From Magnolia sinica (Eukaryota; Streptophyta; Magnoliopsida; Magnoliales; Magnoliaceae): a stretch of 64,000 bases of DNA. The notes beneath the pieces were generated by a model. It saw only the letters and a program-made list of their open reading frames with translations, ran no database searches and had not been told where the DNA came from. Below are positions 1-10,345 of the stretch, piece after piece. The stretch's first letter is position 1; every line of letters starts with the position of its first letter. Where the stretch lies: the NCBI RefSeq assembly GCF_029962835.1, contig NC_080577.1:28750501-28814500 (forward strand). The letters run 5' to 3'. The position numbers and the translations under genes were made by a program.

Positions 1-33
1 ATCAGGAAAGACATCACGAAACTCATGTACTAC

Positions 34-1051
34 CTAAATGGCCTCAGTGGGTAACTCTACGCTAGTCTCTGGTACACTCTCCCTAGCCATAAGGGCGTAT
101 ATCATCGAGTCCGCCTCCGTCTCTCGCTCATAGTCTTTGGCATTCAAAATATGGAGCGGTTTGGACTCGGACTTCGACTCCTTCACTTCTTTTGGGCCGC
201 TCACACCACTCTGTGTGGTGAACTCTTTTCCAGTTGTATTCTTGGGTGGCAAAGGATTTAGCTTGACCTTCTTGCCCTCAAACTGGAATGTACACATATA
301 TGAACGACCAAATATGCTAACATCCCTGTCATATAGCCATGGCCTACCCAGAATGATATGACTCACATCCATAGGAACAACATCACACCAAATTGTGTCT
401 TTATAAGATCCGAATAGAATATGGACAAGACAGCGGTGCAAGACTGGAATGGATATTTCATCAACCCAGGAGACTATAAGGCTGAGGATGGGCTTCCAAC
501 TTCAAGGCCAAACGACTCACAGTGCTAGTCGACGCCACATTGGCACAACTACCACTATCCACGATCATCTTACAGTTCTTTTCCCCACATTTTGCATAAG
601 TATAGAAGATCGTGTTGCGGCGTCAGTCATTAGTGCTCTTGGCTTGAGCCGGGGCATAACACACAATTGCGAGGGTCACAGACTCTTGTGCTCCCTCTTC
701 CTCATCACCAGGGGTTCCGACTGGCTCATATTCCTCCTCAGTATCACTCTCTGGGGGCACTACTTCTACTTGCCCATCAATAAGGAGTACTTTGGTGCCC
801 TCTCTCGTGCCGCACTGGTGAACAAAATGACCAAACCCCTGACACCTAAAACACCTAGTGGCCCCACTTCCACGTGCACTGGACCCGACAATCTCTTTAC
901 CCTTATCATCCTTAGGTCTGGGCTGAATATTAGGGGGAAGGTTTGTTTTGGAATCCCGTGTTAGGTCTAGCCCTAGAGGGGTTGGCTTTGGCATCGGATT
1001 CGCGAAAGTCAAACTGCCTTCCCACAGATGCTTTAAGGTATCGCTCGACAT
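34..1051 (-). pseudogene. gag zinc knuckle and aspartic protease, frame-broken
   Basis: After the frameshift near 950 the minus strand reads a charged linker and a CCHC knuckle, CFRCQGFGHFVHQC, then an acidic tail ending at a TGA at 623-625. Reading past that stop shows a retroviral-type protease active site, IVDSGSCANVAS, around 550-580. A second frameshift near 469 (after a Leu-Leu-Gly) switches frame again into the protease C-terminal part with the conserved HIILGRPWLYD at about 320-355. So at least two frameshifts and one stop lie within about 500 bases. The knuckle binds element RNA and the protease matures Gag-Pol in working relatives; here neither can be made as one protein. Confidence 0.8.
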
Positions 1052-1883
1052 CTAACACTACTTGGTACAACTGTTCAATAGTGTCTATGTCTTTGGCGAG
1101 CAATTCTCTCCTAATGTTAGGATGGAGGCCTGTTTTAAAACAAGCAAGGGTGAATACGGGGTCCTCATCAACCTCACAGCGGGTCAAGTACTCTTCGAAT
1201 TTCTCAATATAGTCAGCAACACTCATGGAACCCTGTCGAAGAGACTGCCACTCCTCAATCAACCGCATGCGATAAGAGAAAGTGAGGTACTTTTCTTTCA
1301 GCGTTTCTTTCATTTCTCCCCAATGGACTATTGGGAGTTCCCTCGCTCTTTCTTTTTTTCGCTCAACCGTCGCCCAAAACCTCTTTGCTTGACCCACAAG
1401 CTTCATTTTGGCGAATCGGATTCGTCGAGCATCCGACATATCATACCACTTAAAATAGTGGTCCATATCCGCCAACCAATATAAAAAAGCTTTAGGGTCT
1501 AAGTAGCTATCAAAAGTAGGGGCATCTACTCTAACTCCCTTGAGGAGTTGCGCATCTGGGTCATATTGGTAATGATGTCCCTCACGGGGTGGGTGCACAG
1601 GTGCTCGCCCATGACGAACTCCTTGGCCACCTCCATTCCTTGGTCTAATCTCCTGACCACCTGCCTGAGAATGGGCATCTTCCCCATTGGTGGGGTTTGC
1701 CTTAAGGGAGGCATCTATTTGAGTAACGCGATTATCAAATTGGTTAAGGCGTTGATGTATGCGTTGTTCCAAGTGCTTAGACATAGACTCAACCTGCTGG
1801 GCTAACTTGGCCATTGATTCTTTTAGTTGCTCCATGTTTAGAGTAGGGTGTAAACCAAAACTGCGACCCGTACGTGTGGGCAT
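930..1883 (-). pseudogene. gag polyprotein (capsid part) of Tekay/Del-type gypsy element
   Basis: A 317-residue open stretch begins at a methionine (MPTRTGRSFG) and carries a coiled-coil-like segment (about residues 17-60), a Gly/Arg-rich linker (about 75-105) and a retrotransposon gag domain (about 115-280) with the family signatures FLYWLADMDHYF and GLHPNIRRELL. In the family this protein forms the virus-like particle core. The frame runs out near 935-965, where the continuation of the same protein (zinc knuckle part) is found in another frame, so a small indel has separated the two halves. Only the junction is damaged; the capsid part itself has no internal stop. Confidence 0.85.
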
Positions 1884-2983
1884 ACACAGGCTAACTCAAT
1901 CCTAAGGACCTGCTACGACAACTATTTGCATCTAAAAAGACTAAATGACCCTACGAGACTCTATTTGAAGGAGACTATACACCGTTACTAAAATTCAGCT
2001 ACATATATCAGGGACTACGGTTTTCTAGCAGTTATATATGATGGATTGAATGCATGAAGGACTTAAATAAACTAAACCCTAAATATGTGGTGAATTCCCC
2101 TACAAGAACCCTAGGCTTTGATTCCAAATTTGATGCAGGACGTGAATTTAAATATGATATGCAAGATTTCAGACTTAGATCACACCAATTCAGAAACAAT
2201 CACACAAATTCCACATCCCACATGAAAATCCAAACATTCAATTAAAGGGGAATCTATGCGGATCCAGGCCTACACACGTTAGGACTGGATCAATGAAAAT
2301 TATGAACCAAACAATACTCAAAGGGAAACAAAAATCAACCACACATGCATAAGAATTGGTCCCTAATCCAAGGGATTCCCCAATCTTAATTCAAGGAACC
2401 CTAGGATGAGAAAAGGGGCAAATCAATTAGGAATAATGTAATCTAAGGTCAGGATTTATGAAATTATGTATAAAAGAGAGGAAAATAGGAAGAAACCTGA
2501 ACCCGAGACAGTCCCTGCGTGTGGACAGGGAGCCAGGTGGGGGCGCACGTGCGCCTGAGGCTGGCCGCACGTGTGGTGGGGGACGGAATCCAGAAACGGA
2601 TTCCTAGGCCTTGGTCGGTCAGGCTTGGGTTGCAAAACCTCCAAATCTGACGTCGATCCGAGCTCTGGTCTAAGTGTGGTGTTCCGCCGAATTTTCAGCT
2701 CACCTGCAGGTTGAAATCTGGAAACCTGCTGTAATGAAAAAATCTGATGCAACAAAAGGGACGATTCGAAGTATGGATGGTGGGAGAAGATGGAAAAAAA
2801 GATGATGGAGGATGGGGGTGAATCGAGATCGATGTGGCTTCGCACCACGGTAGTTAGCCCTTCGAAAAGGGAGGGCTTCACACCTACTTTTGAATTCTTC
2901 CACAACTCACGAAGAGAGAAGAAAAATAAAGCAGGAATTTTTTTTATTAACTTCAATTAATCAAAAGAACTACAAGGGGTGTC

Positions 2984-2991
2984 TATTTATA
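2984..2991 (-). promoter_or_regulatory. TATA box of the gypsy 5' LTR
   Basis: The minus strand reads TCTATAAATAGAC, a near-ideal plant TATA box, about 1.1 kb upstream of the gag start. A pyrimidine-rich stretch follows 30-60 bases downstream, as in LTR R regions. Position fits an LTR promoter; LTR ends were not found. Confidence 0.5.
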
Positions 2992-3339
2992 GAGAAAATC
3001 CTATACCCCAAAACTCGCACCATGTGCGCAACCTATTACTTGGCGATGAAGTAAACTAAAATAAAAACCAAACCGAAAAATCTAAAGCGTTCACAATGTT
3101 CAAAATAATAACAATAAGCAAAACCTAAAATATGAAATCAATCTGACGAGTGGGCCACGATCATGAGATCCCATGATGGGCTTTTCTTGACTATTGGGCC
3201 CACTTTTTTTGAATCAAAACTTGTCTTCTAACTAGGAGGTCCTCTCTAGACGTCGTCATCAAGCCAGATCGATGGTGGGGTCCTCCTGCGTACGTAAGTG
3301 CGTAGGGGTGGTAGTTTGCGGGCGTGCGTGTGCACGATG

Positions 3340-3520
3340 TCCTCATCAAGATAGTTCTTGAGGAAAGGGAACTCTTAAGGGGCATAAGTTCAACTTGCTC
3401 GGCTGGTCTAAAGTTTGCAAACAACTTTCGGAAGAAGGTGCTAGCATCCAAGATCTGGTTGTTTTCAACTCCACTCTTCTTGGAAAATGGATTTGGCCCT
3501 TCAGCTTAAGGGGAAGTGGG

Positions 3521-3571
<51 letters not shown>

Positions 3572-3618
3572 TAGGAAGCATGGGCTTGAGGCTGAGGGGT
3601 CGTTCCCCAAACACCTCT

Positions 3619-3674
<56 letters not shown>

Positions 3675-4909
3675 TAGGAAGCATGGGCTTGAGGCTGAGG
3701 GGTCGTTCCCCAAACACTCCTCTCTATAGAGCTTCTGTGTGGAAAGCCATCTCAGCCCTTAAGCCCCACATGTAGGAAGGCCTCTCTTTTGCCCTTGGTA
3801 ATGGTCTCTGCATTAGGTTCTCGAAGGATTGTTGGACCTATGAAAATTCCCCTATTTGGCCCAAGTGGCTTCGAATTTAAATGCTCTTATAGCTTCTTGC
3901 TTCTCTGATGTGGGGTTTGGAGTATGGTGCCCTCCTTGCAGAAGACCATTATTGGACTGGGAGACAGATGAGTTTCTCAGTCTTCTAGAGCTGTTGCATG
4001 GAGTCTGTCATTCTCCCAAAATTGCCGATGTGCCTGCCTAGTCTCGAGAAAGTGCGGGCAAGTTCCCGATTTGCTAATTCTTTAAGCTCCTTGCATTCAC
4101 TCTACAGCTACATGCATTACTTTTCCTTCATTTGGTTCTACGGTGCTTCGTTGAAAATTCTTGCTTTTGTTTGGCTTCTGACTAGGGGGGAAATTCTAAC
4201 CGTTTTCAATCTTCAAAGGCGGGGAATGGCTCTCCCCAATGTTTGTTTGTTGTGTATGGAGGTGGAATCCATTGATCATTTATTCATTCTCTTCCTTTTT
4301 GCTCAAGGGATCTAGTCGACCATCCTTAAAAGCTTTCTCATTTCTTGGGTCTTGCCTTGCGCTACTCGGGATCTTTCGTTTGCTTGGCATGGTGGTGGAG
4401 AAGTGGGCAAAGATCATAGAGGAATGAGTATCATTAGGGTAGTGTAAGAATATACTCAGGACAAGTTCCCCCTCTGAAGTTGTGGGAACTTATTTTTTTT
4501 AATGGTATTTCATGGCGTAATGTGGGCCCAACTAGAATAGGGGGAATCATGCGGGACGAGGGAGGAGTTTGTGGGGTTATTATGAATCCCATTGGGGTGC
4601 TGGATTTCAACAGCACAAAATTGTAGGTGTTTCCCTCTATCATGTAAGACGATTCCTCCAATAGGAAAAGATGTGTGCCATTAGCGAGTGGGTGTGTGTA
4701 GAAATTGGCTGATTGGATGGAGGAAAGAGGGTGATTGGCATTTTATTTCTTTTCTTTTTCTTATATTCACTGGGAAGCTAATGAACAAGCTGATGCTTTG
4801 GCTACACAAAGGGTCAGCTCCATGCTCTCTCTTGTTTGCAAATTCTATCCCCTGTGGTAATTTCTTTTCTTATTCTAATAAAGTTTACTGTTATCACTAA
4901 AAAAAAATC
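3340..4909 (+). mobile_element. LINE (L1-type) 3' fragment: reverse transcriptase C-terminus, zf-RVT and RNase H remnants
   Basis: Pieces of a plant L1 ORF2 follow one another in shifting frames. At 3440-3520: DLVVFNSTLLGKWIWPFSL, the conserved stretch after the RT thumb. At 3770-4010: a variant of the ...GNGLCIRF... and RRPLLDWETDEF region. At 4130-4310: the zinc-binding zf-RVT domain (FVWLLTRGEILTVFNLQRRG, then a Cys-x2-Cys and IDHLF). At 4515-4620: RNase H core (RIGGIMRDEGG). At 4770-4805: the RNase H end (ANEQADALATQR). It ends with AATAAA at 4877 and an A-run at 4900-4908, the usual LINE poly(A) tail. There are many stops and frameshifts and the 5' part is missing. Confidence 0.8.
3523..3713. 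repeat. Duplicated (GA)n microsatellite plus 50-60 bp flank inside the LINE
   Basis: Two GA runs (3523-3567 and 3623-3670) are each followed by the same unique sequence, TGGCTAGGAAGCATGGGCTT onward to AAACAC. The copies are almost identical, so the unit of about 100 bp was duplicated recently, probably by slippage or unequal exchange within the GA tract. Confidence 0.9.
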
Positions 4910-4969
4910 TACCCTTCTCTTTAATATCTTTTAATCATAGAAGTAATGGTATTCTCTCACTCTTTGAAT

Positions 4970-5645
4970 GGTATTGAAAATTTTATTAGAGCCAATCAAA
5001 AGAGCAATATGCCCAAGGCAAAACAAGAAAAAGGATGATGAGAAAATATCCAACCCCTAAGAGCCTCAACTTAACACCCCAAGGACCGACAAACTCTTCT
5101 CTACAATATCCAATCAAAGCATTTAGTACTTATGCCCGATTGATCACCTTCATGCTTGCTCTTTGCAAGATCTCTTCTAGCAGTTCCAACTTGTTGAAAG
5201 TTATATTTTTTTGTTCCTTCCAAACTGACCAGGGCCCCGCCAACAAAGAATCCACATATGGTTTTTGTCCTCTTTCAATGGATTCTCAATTCCATACGTG
5301 GAAAAATCTATAAATGACCTTGCCATCACCCAACCTTCTCAAATGAAGCAAAGAACCTCCATCATCTTTGTCACAAAGGAACAATGGATAAACAAGTGTC
5401 CATGGATTCTACATTTCTCAGGCATGTAATATAACTGTTTGTGATTATCATCTTTCTACTCCTTGGATGTTTGATGGTTAGGACCTTGCTTTACCAATAG
5501 CCAAGCAAACACAGTAACTCCCAAGGGAAAAAGGCCATGTAATAGACTATTACATTTAGTTATTTTTTGTGGGAACAATGACGAGATTTCATTGAAAAAA
5601 GACCGAAGCCAAAAAATACAATATATACAAATGTACAAGTGAACG
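4970..5645 (-). mobile_element. Second LINE 3' fragment, opposite orientation, heavily decayed
   Basis: On the minus strand from about 5545 the frame reads GVTVFAWLLVKQGPN, the start of the zf-RVT domain, followed after a stop by a degraded Cys/His zinc segment (GHLFIHCSFV, about 5360-5400), then a GPWSVWKEQKNITFN-like tail (about 5220-5250). This is the domain found at the LINE at 3340-4909, but in reverse, so the two fragments face each other tail to tail with about 60 bases between. Numerous stops; no poly(A) tail clearly defined. Confidence 0.6.
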
Positions 5646-5787
5646 CCCCCCATAGGGAAACTAAACTTACAGTCAAGCGCTATCCAATAGTCTATTACAT
5701 AGGTAGATTACAATCATTGAGTTTCAAATGAACATTTATCCTAAAGAAATTTTAGATTTTTTTTTTTTAAAAATTATATGGATGAGT

Positions 5788-5885
5788 AGGGTCTCTACTC
5801 ATGGCTCAATGGTAGACACCGTGTTTCTACTATGAGGTCATGGGTTCGAGAACCCATGTGGTGTGTGTGTATTCACCTTTCAAAA

Positions 5886-5888
<3 letters not shown>
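5788..5888 (+). mobile_element. tRNA-derived SINE
   Basis: An RNA polymerase III A box (TGGCTCAATGG, 5802-5812) and B box (GGTTCGAGAACC, 5843-5854) are spaced as in a tRNA, but the rest does not fold as a full cloverleaf and the sequence runs on into a GT-rich tail and an A-run (5882-5889). This arrangement of a tRNA-like head and A-rich end is that of a plant SINE. A decayed tRNA gene is the alternative. I see no clear target-site duplication. Confidence 0.65.

Positions 5889-5929
<41 letters not shown>
5889..5929. repeat. (AT)n microsatellite
   Basis: About 20 uninterrupted AT dinucleotides directly follow the A-run of the SINE, a common outcome of slippage at a SINE tail. Confidence 0.95.
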
Positions 5930-5932
<3 letters not shown>

Positions 5933-6084
5933 CAATGCTCAGCTGCGCATTGGTTCTCACAAGTTCTAATGAGAACTTTTTGAGAATTCATCATACGTGA
6001 TGTGATCCCAAAATCTAAATAGTCCATGTGATGTAGCACCCCATGAAACTCCTAGGGCCCAACTTTTACCTTGATCCAAAACTT

Positions 6085-6515
6085 TTACCCATGAACCCAC
6101 ATCACATGGGTTCCACCTCACATGAGCACCCACTTCAGACTAGTGGGGCCCGCCCACCCAGAGTGTGCCCCTGCATCCCACGGGCCACCCACTCGAGCTT
6201 GGTGTGAAAATGCCCTTACATTAATCATCCTCAATGAGGAGTCTTGAGCACAAGACGTCCTGCTCTGGTACCACTGATGCAGGACAACTAATCACTTGCT
6301 TTAAAAGCTCGAACTAATAGGCATGGCGAATCAATCCCTTTATCTCATAGCCCAGACCCCACATCCCATGGGTTAGGTCCTCGGCCGAACCCCCCTCGTG
6401 GGCCCACATCACATGGGGCCCACTTCACAGGAGCCACTTGCCTCACACAGGCCGCCTACCTCGAGTGTGCCCTTGCATCCTACGAGCCACCCCACCTGAG
6501 AAATTTGTGAAATCA
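6085..6515. repeat. Diverged direct repeat around a primer-site-like motif
   Basis: Two similar C-rich passages, about 6095-6200 and 6395-6510, share CCACATCACATGGG, a GTGTGCCC(T)TGCATCC core and a GCCACCC end. Between them lies TGGTACCAGAGC on the minus strand (6262-6273), one base off the initiator-Met primer-binding sequence of LTR retrotransposons. This suggests remnants of an LTR element in minus orientation, but no coding part is visible. Confidence 0.4.
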
Positions 6516-6520
6516 ACAAC

Positions 6521-7715
6521 ATACATCATACACCCTAACTGAACAAAAATCAAGCATGATAGGTATATTGGAGCTATTACATTCACATCTAACAAATACG
6601 AGAAGAAAAAAAAGATTATTTAGCTTTTTTCAAATTTCCCAGAAAATCCAAGGGCCTGTTTGATTACTACCTTAAAATGATTTTTTGCTTCCCATGTGAC
6701 TGCTATTAGTGTGTTTGGTCTCTAGTTTGAAATGAACTCTCTTTTTTTTTCTTTTTCTTTTTCTTTCTTTTTTTTTCCAAGAATGAATCGGGACCTTAAT
6801 CCCACCCTAAATAAAATAGCCAGTGACCTGCTTTTAGTTTTTACTTGAAAAGAAAATTTTCTCAGCCACATCTCTTTGTGATGGTATTCTCTTTAGATCA
6901 TGTAAGTTGTGTCATCATAGAAAGGTGATATGAGATTATTCTGCTAATTAAACATCTACTGACTATAGTGTTAGCATGTGGGGCTCATTTTTTCAATGTC
7001 CATTGATGAAATGGATTTCTTTGTAGATGAGGGCTCCATATGATATCTCTTATATTGGTGGCAAATGAATGTAAGACCCAAGTACAATAATCCTCATAAT
7101 AGAGAAAAGTCCAAATATCGGAGGTTAATAATCCTCCAATATAAGTTCAGGGTCATGCCTTATTTACAAATGAGATCCATAAAATCAACAGTCGGATCAC
7201 AGAACAATGGGCCAATTTACTGAGGATCCTGTGTGCCATGTGTTCAGAATGACATGGAGACATGGAATCTGCTCCCCAAAACAAATAGCGTCAACCAAAT
7301 GAAATGGTAATAATAAAAAAAAGTGTCAACCAAAATTATTTTAAGATGAAATAAAATTTCAAGAATTGATACTGCATAATATTAGTTCTGCAGTTTTGGT
7401 TTTTAAAGAAAACGTTTTCAGGAGTATCAACCAAAATGGCCCGAACTTCAAAGCTGTAAATCCCACTAAAATCAGTGTATTTGATGTTTTTTTTTTTTTT
7501 TGGAGCTTAGATTTGGTTGAAAACCTCTCCCAAGCTCCGTATACTAATTTTTAAAGAGATGAGGAGAAATGAGGGAGAAAAAGAGCAACAGTGAAAATAA
7601 AAAAACCGAATGTAAACTATAGAACTCTAATAACCTGTGGCAGATACGTTGTATGCATAACATTGTGGCCTTCTTTTCCTTGCATCTGACTGGTTCACCT
7701 ACATATCGTGCATTG
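6521..7715. other. Intergenic AT-rich stretch without recognisable gene
   Basis: No frame with protein family features. It holds a TTTTC-rich tract (6737-6780) and short A and T runs. The left part starts with GGGCCTGTTTG (6651), which resembles Tourist-type terminal repeats, but I could not find the matching right end. Confidence 0.5.
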
Positions 7716-7717
7716 AG

Positions 7718-8545
7718 GTGGCCAATAAGGTCTTATCATAACAGATTTGCAAAACCATGATCTGAAATCTTGCAACTTTTTGCTCCTTTCTCGAGGATTG
7801 ACACAAGGAAAGAACCCCCCCATCTCCCTAGATAACATCCTCCTGGCATTGAATACTACTGTACTGACCAATGCAATCTGTTACAAGCCTTTTTTTTGGG
7901 GGGTATCTGACCAGGTCACCCCAGTATCATATGTTGGGGGTGGTTGATACAGTAACGATATGCGTATGCCGTGGCCAAAATATTTAAAAACAGTTATGTA
8001 ATGGCTGTAACAGCCATTATATAATAGTAGCACTGCCCGTTACACGACACGGGGCTGTAATGGCTGATTTAAAAAGAAAAAAGAACAAAAAGAGGCCCAT
8101 AACGGGCTTTGATACTAGACCATAATGGACCAATATGGACCGGTAATGGGCCAATGCATTTTTTTTCCTTTAAAAGAAATTCGCCATTACAAGGCCATAA
8201 TGTCTGTTACAGCTTGTATTGTAACGGCCGTACGGCTGGCTGTTGCAGCCACTGTTACTGTTATTGAATACCTTGGATATGGCCAATAAATAGATTTTCA
8301 AAAACATGGTGTAAAAGTCTTGCAAACTCTCCACTCCTTGGGATCGACACAATGAAAGAACCACCAATCTTCTTAGATAACTTTCCCATTTCATGGAATA
8401 CTTCCTTATTAGCCAATATGGGCTGTTATGGCTGATAAGGTTATGATATGGTCGATAACCAATTTTTGAAACCATGGTTTAAAGTCTACAAATTTTCTGC
8501 TCCTTGGGGATTGAGACAATGAAAGAACACCCAATATCCTCACAG
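7718..8545. repeat. Three diverged direct copies of a 110-180 bp sequence, one gap filled by a MITE
   Basis: Copies at about 7718-7900, 8281-8434 and 8435-8545 all read, with changes, GCCAATAA..., a CATG, then CTTGCAA, CTCCTT, GGATTGACACAA and GAAAGAAC, in that order. The second and third are head to tail; a small inverted-repeat element (7945-8273) separates the first from the second. Confidence 0.65.
7945..8273. mobile_element. MITE with GTAAC-rich terminal inverted repeats
   Basis: The left end (GATACAGTAACG) and the reverse complement of the right end (GGTATTCAATAACAGTAAC) match imperfectly, and both arms carry GTAACGG or GTAATGGC motifs facing one another. No open frame. Superfamily not assigned; a hAT-like MITE is possible. 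Confidence 0.5.
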
Positions 8546-8857
8546 CCTGTTTGTTTAACCTATTACTACAGTAAAAGAAATGGGCAATGATTACAAATCA
8601 CTTTACCTGTCTCCAGACAACAGTTGTATTGGACTGCTGATTCCCGTGTTCGGATTATCCGCAGGAAAATCACAATGATGACATTTTTATACTACTTCAA
8701 TGTCAATCATCCAAAATAAACTGATGTTCCTGTTTGCATGGGAGATTTTCATGATAATACCATGAAAAAGTGCAATGATTACAAATTCCTTTTCCTGTTC
8801 CTAAACACATTTGCATTTGACCAACGATTCCGGGTAATTGTAGAAACAAACAGGCCC
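8543..8857. mobile_element. Tourist-like MITE (PIF/Harbinger type), diverged ends
   Basis: Left end AGCCTGTTTGTTT and right end AAACAAACAGGCCC form inverted repeats of the GGGCCTGTTTG type, also seen at the clear Harbinger element at 32014-32612. The interior has inverted similarity (GCAATGATTACAAAT occurs in both halves). The 3-bp target duplication is no longer recognisable. Confidence 0.5.
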
Positions 8858-9939
8858 TTGGATAACCATCCACTTTCTTGGAAATTGTACTACTTCCTCC
8901 AAATTATACTTTACAGACTGCCAAAGGGAACCTGTCTGGTCTAGGAGCTTTATTTCACTCTAGTTCAGAGACTATGGTCTTGAACAATTCCGTCCTCCAA
9001 TATGATGTTCCCAGTTCTCTTCCTCATTGATTAGGTTGCTGAGGCTTGACCTAATCCAGCCTAACCCTACGGAAGGTCTGAATAGAACTTAACAATTTAT
9101 CTGCTTATTTCTTGCCTGCCTTCCTCTGTTCTACCATTCACCTTTAAACTCCAATTCTGTTATTTCTTATCTGGGCAAATGTTGTGTTGTTGTTCCCTTT
9201 AATCATGCCACTCTAGATTTCTTACCTAGGATGGACACCTGTTGTCTACACACATGCAAATAGTCACCACCTTCATGGGGATGTTAGTAACATCCACAAG
9301 CTTTTAAATGACACATGGCACGCCAAACCATTGACCTGGACAGTCCATTCATTCGTTCATACCACTAGAGCAAGCCAACCAAATGTTCTGATTGATGGCA
9401 TGAAAAAAAAGCAGTCAGGATTGAGGAGAGACCTTTTCATGTGGCATTGGAACCTGACCCATAAAAAAAATTCATGAATCATTGTGTGCAAAAGATGCTT
9501 TGTCAGTGGTCACTGAAATCATGTCTCTCTCACCAAGTTTTTTTTTTTTCCCCTCAAGATTGTTCTCTCACCAAGCATCAGAATCTGACCAATACAAAAT
9601 CTTTTCAGGTTCTCCAAATAGATGATTAGAAGCTTGGAACAGCTTGGGCCTCACATAGATTTTTTACTTGACCCACCATTATTCTAATCCACACATTTTC
9701 TTGGATTCTTTCCAGTTGCTTGTTGTTTCTTAACGCTTTATGTAGGTCTGCCATAGACCCAAAACATGCTTATTCTGTTTACTGTGCCCATGTCAGTTTA
9801 ATGGTCAATAGTGTTGATGTCCCACTCTAGTAATTTGAAATGTGAGTCAAACTCTGTAAGCATGCTTTTCATATGGCTTTATGAATCAGAAGGGTGGTGA
9901 TCATGATATTGATTTGATTATTTAATTTGAATTCGGCAG
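8858..9939. other. Stretch upstream of the complex I exons; intronic or intergenic
   Basis: I searched both strands for the missing N-terminal exons of the NDUFA13 gene and found none. If the gene is functional, this is part of a long intron whose upstream exon lies to the left, possibly beyond the window. Otherwise only short poly-T and poly-A runs. Confidence 0.4.
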
Positions 9940-10345
9940 CGAGCTCAAAGAAGAGAAATATGCTGCTCGCAGAGCAATACTCCCCATGCTTCAAGCCGAA
10001 GAGGACGAACGGTAAAACTCTTTTATCTGCTTTACCATCAAAAGACCAACTGTTTATTTACCTTACCTGTGTACTATTTATTTGTGTTGGGAATGTCTTC
10101 CTTCCCACAGAACCACACCCACGCACACACATGCATGCACGCATTCCCTGCGTGGACCCACAAATAAATAATAAGTGTGGTGCATGTTTTTTTTCTTTAG
10201 ATTTGTAAAAGAGTGGAAAAAGGTTCTGGAAGAAGAGGCTAGAATAATGAAAGACGTGCCTGGCTGGAAAGTAGGTGAAAGTGTCTACCATTCGGGAAGA
10301 TGGATGCCCCCAGCAACTGGTGAGCTCCGACCCGATGTCTGGTGA
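9940..10345 (+). CDS. NDUFA13: NADH dehydrogenase (ubiquinone) 1 alpha subcomplex subunit 13 / GRIM-19 homologue, last two exons
   Basis: Mitochondrial complex I accessory subunit of the membrane arm; the animal homologue is GRIM-19. Two exons are visible. Exon A (9940-10011) follows a TTCGGCAG acceptor and reads [20 protein letters not shown]; it ends at a GTAAAA donor in an Arg codon. A 189-bp intron ends in TTTTTCTTTAG. Exon B (10201-10345) reads [40 protein letters not shown] and closes with LRPDVW and TGA. The family protein is about 143 residues; these exons give the C-terminal half (about 70 residues), with no stop or frameshift. The N-terminal part with the transmembrane helix was not found in the 9.9 kb to the left, which is filled with transposons. 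So this is either a functional gene with a very large intron or a truncated pseudogene. The intron excludes a retrocopy. Confidence 0.88.

Larger units (their letters stand above)
1..2991 (-). mobile_element. Ty3/gypsy retrotransposon, Tekay/Del type, 5' portion, decayed and cut by window edge
   Basis: Reading the minus strand from about 2990 down to 1 gives the order expected for a gypsy element: a TATA box (2984-2991), a long leader, gag, a CCHC zinc knuckle and an aspartic protease. Reverse transcriptase and integrase would lie beyond base 1. The gag N-terminal region, the retrotransposon-gag domain and the short knuckle resemble the Tekay/Del chromovirus lineage; that assignment is from recognition, not a tree. 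I could not find a methionine-tRNA primer site between 1884 and 2990, nor the LTR ends, so the outer border is uncertain. The frame is broken at several places, so the copy is dead. Confidence 0.8.

Noticed and set aside
2456-2956. 166-codon minus-strand frame as a gene
   Set aside because: It lies in the leader/LTR part of the gypsy element between its TATA box and gag, and the composition is not protein-like.
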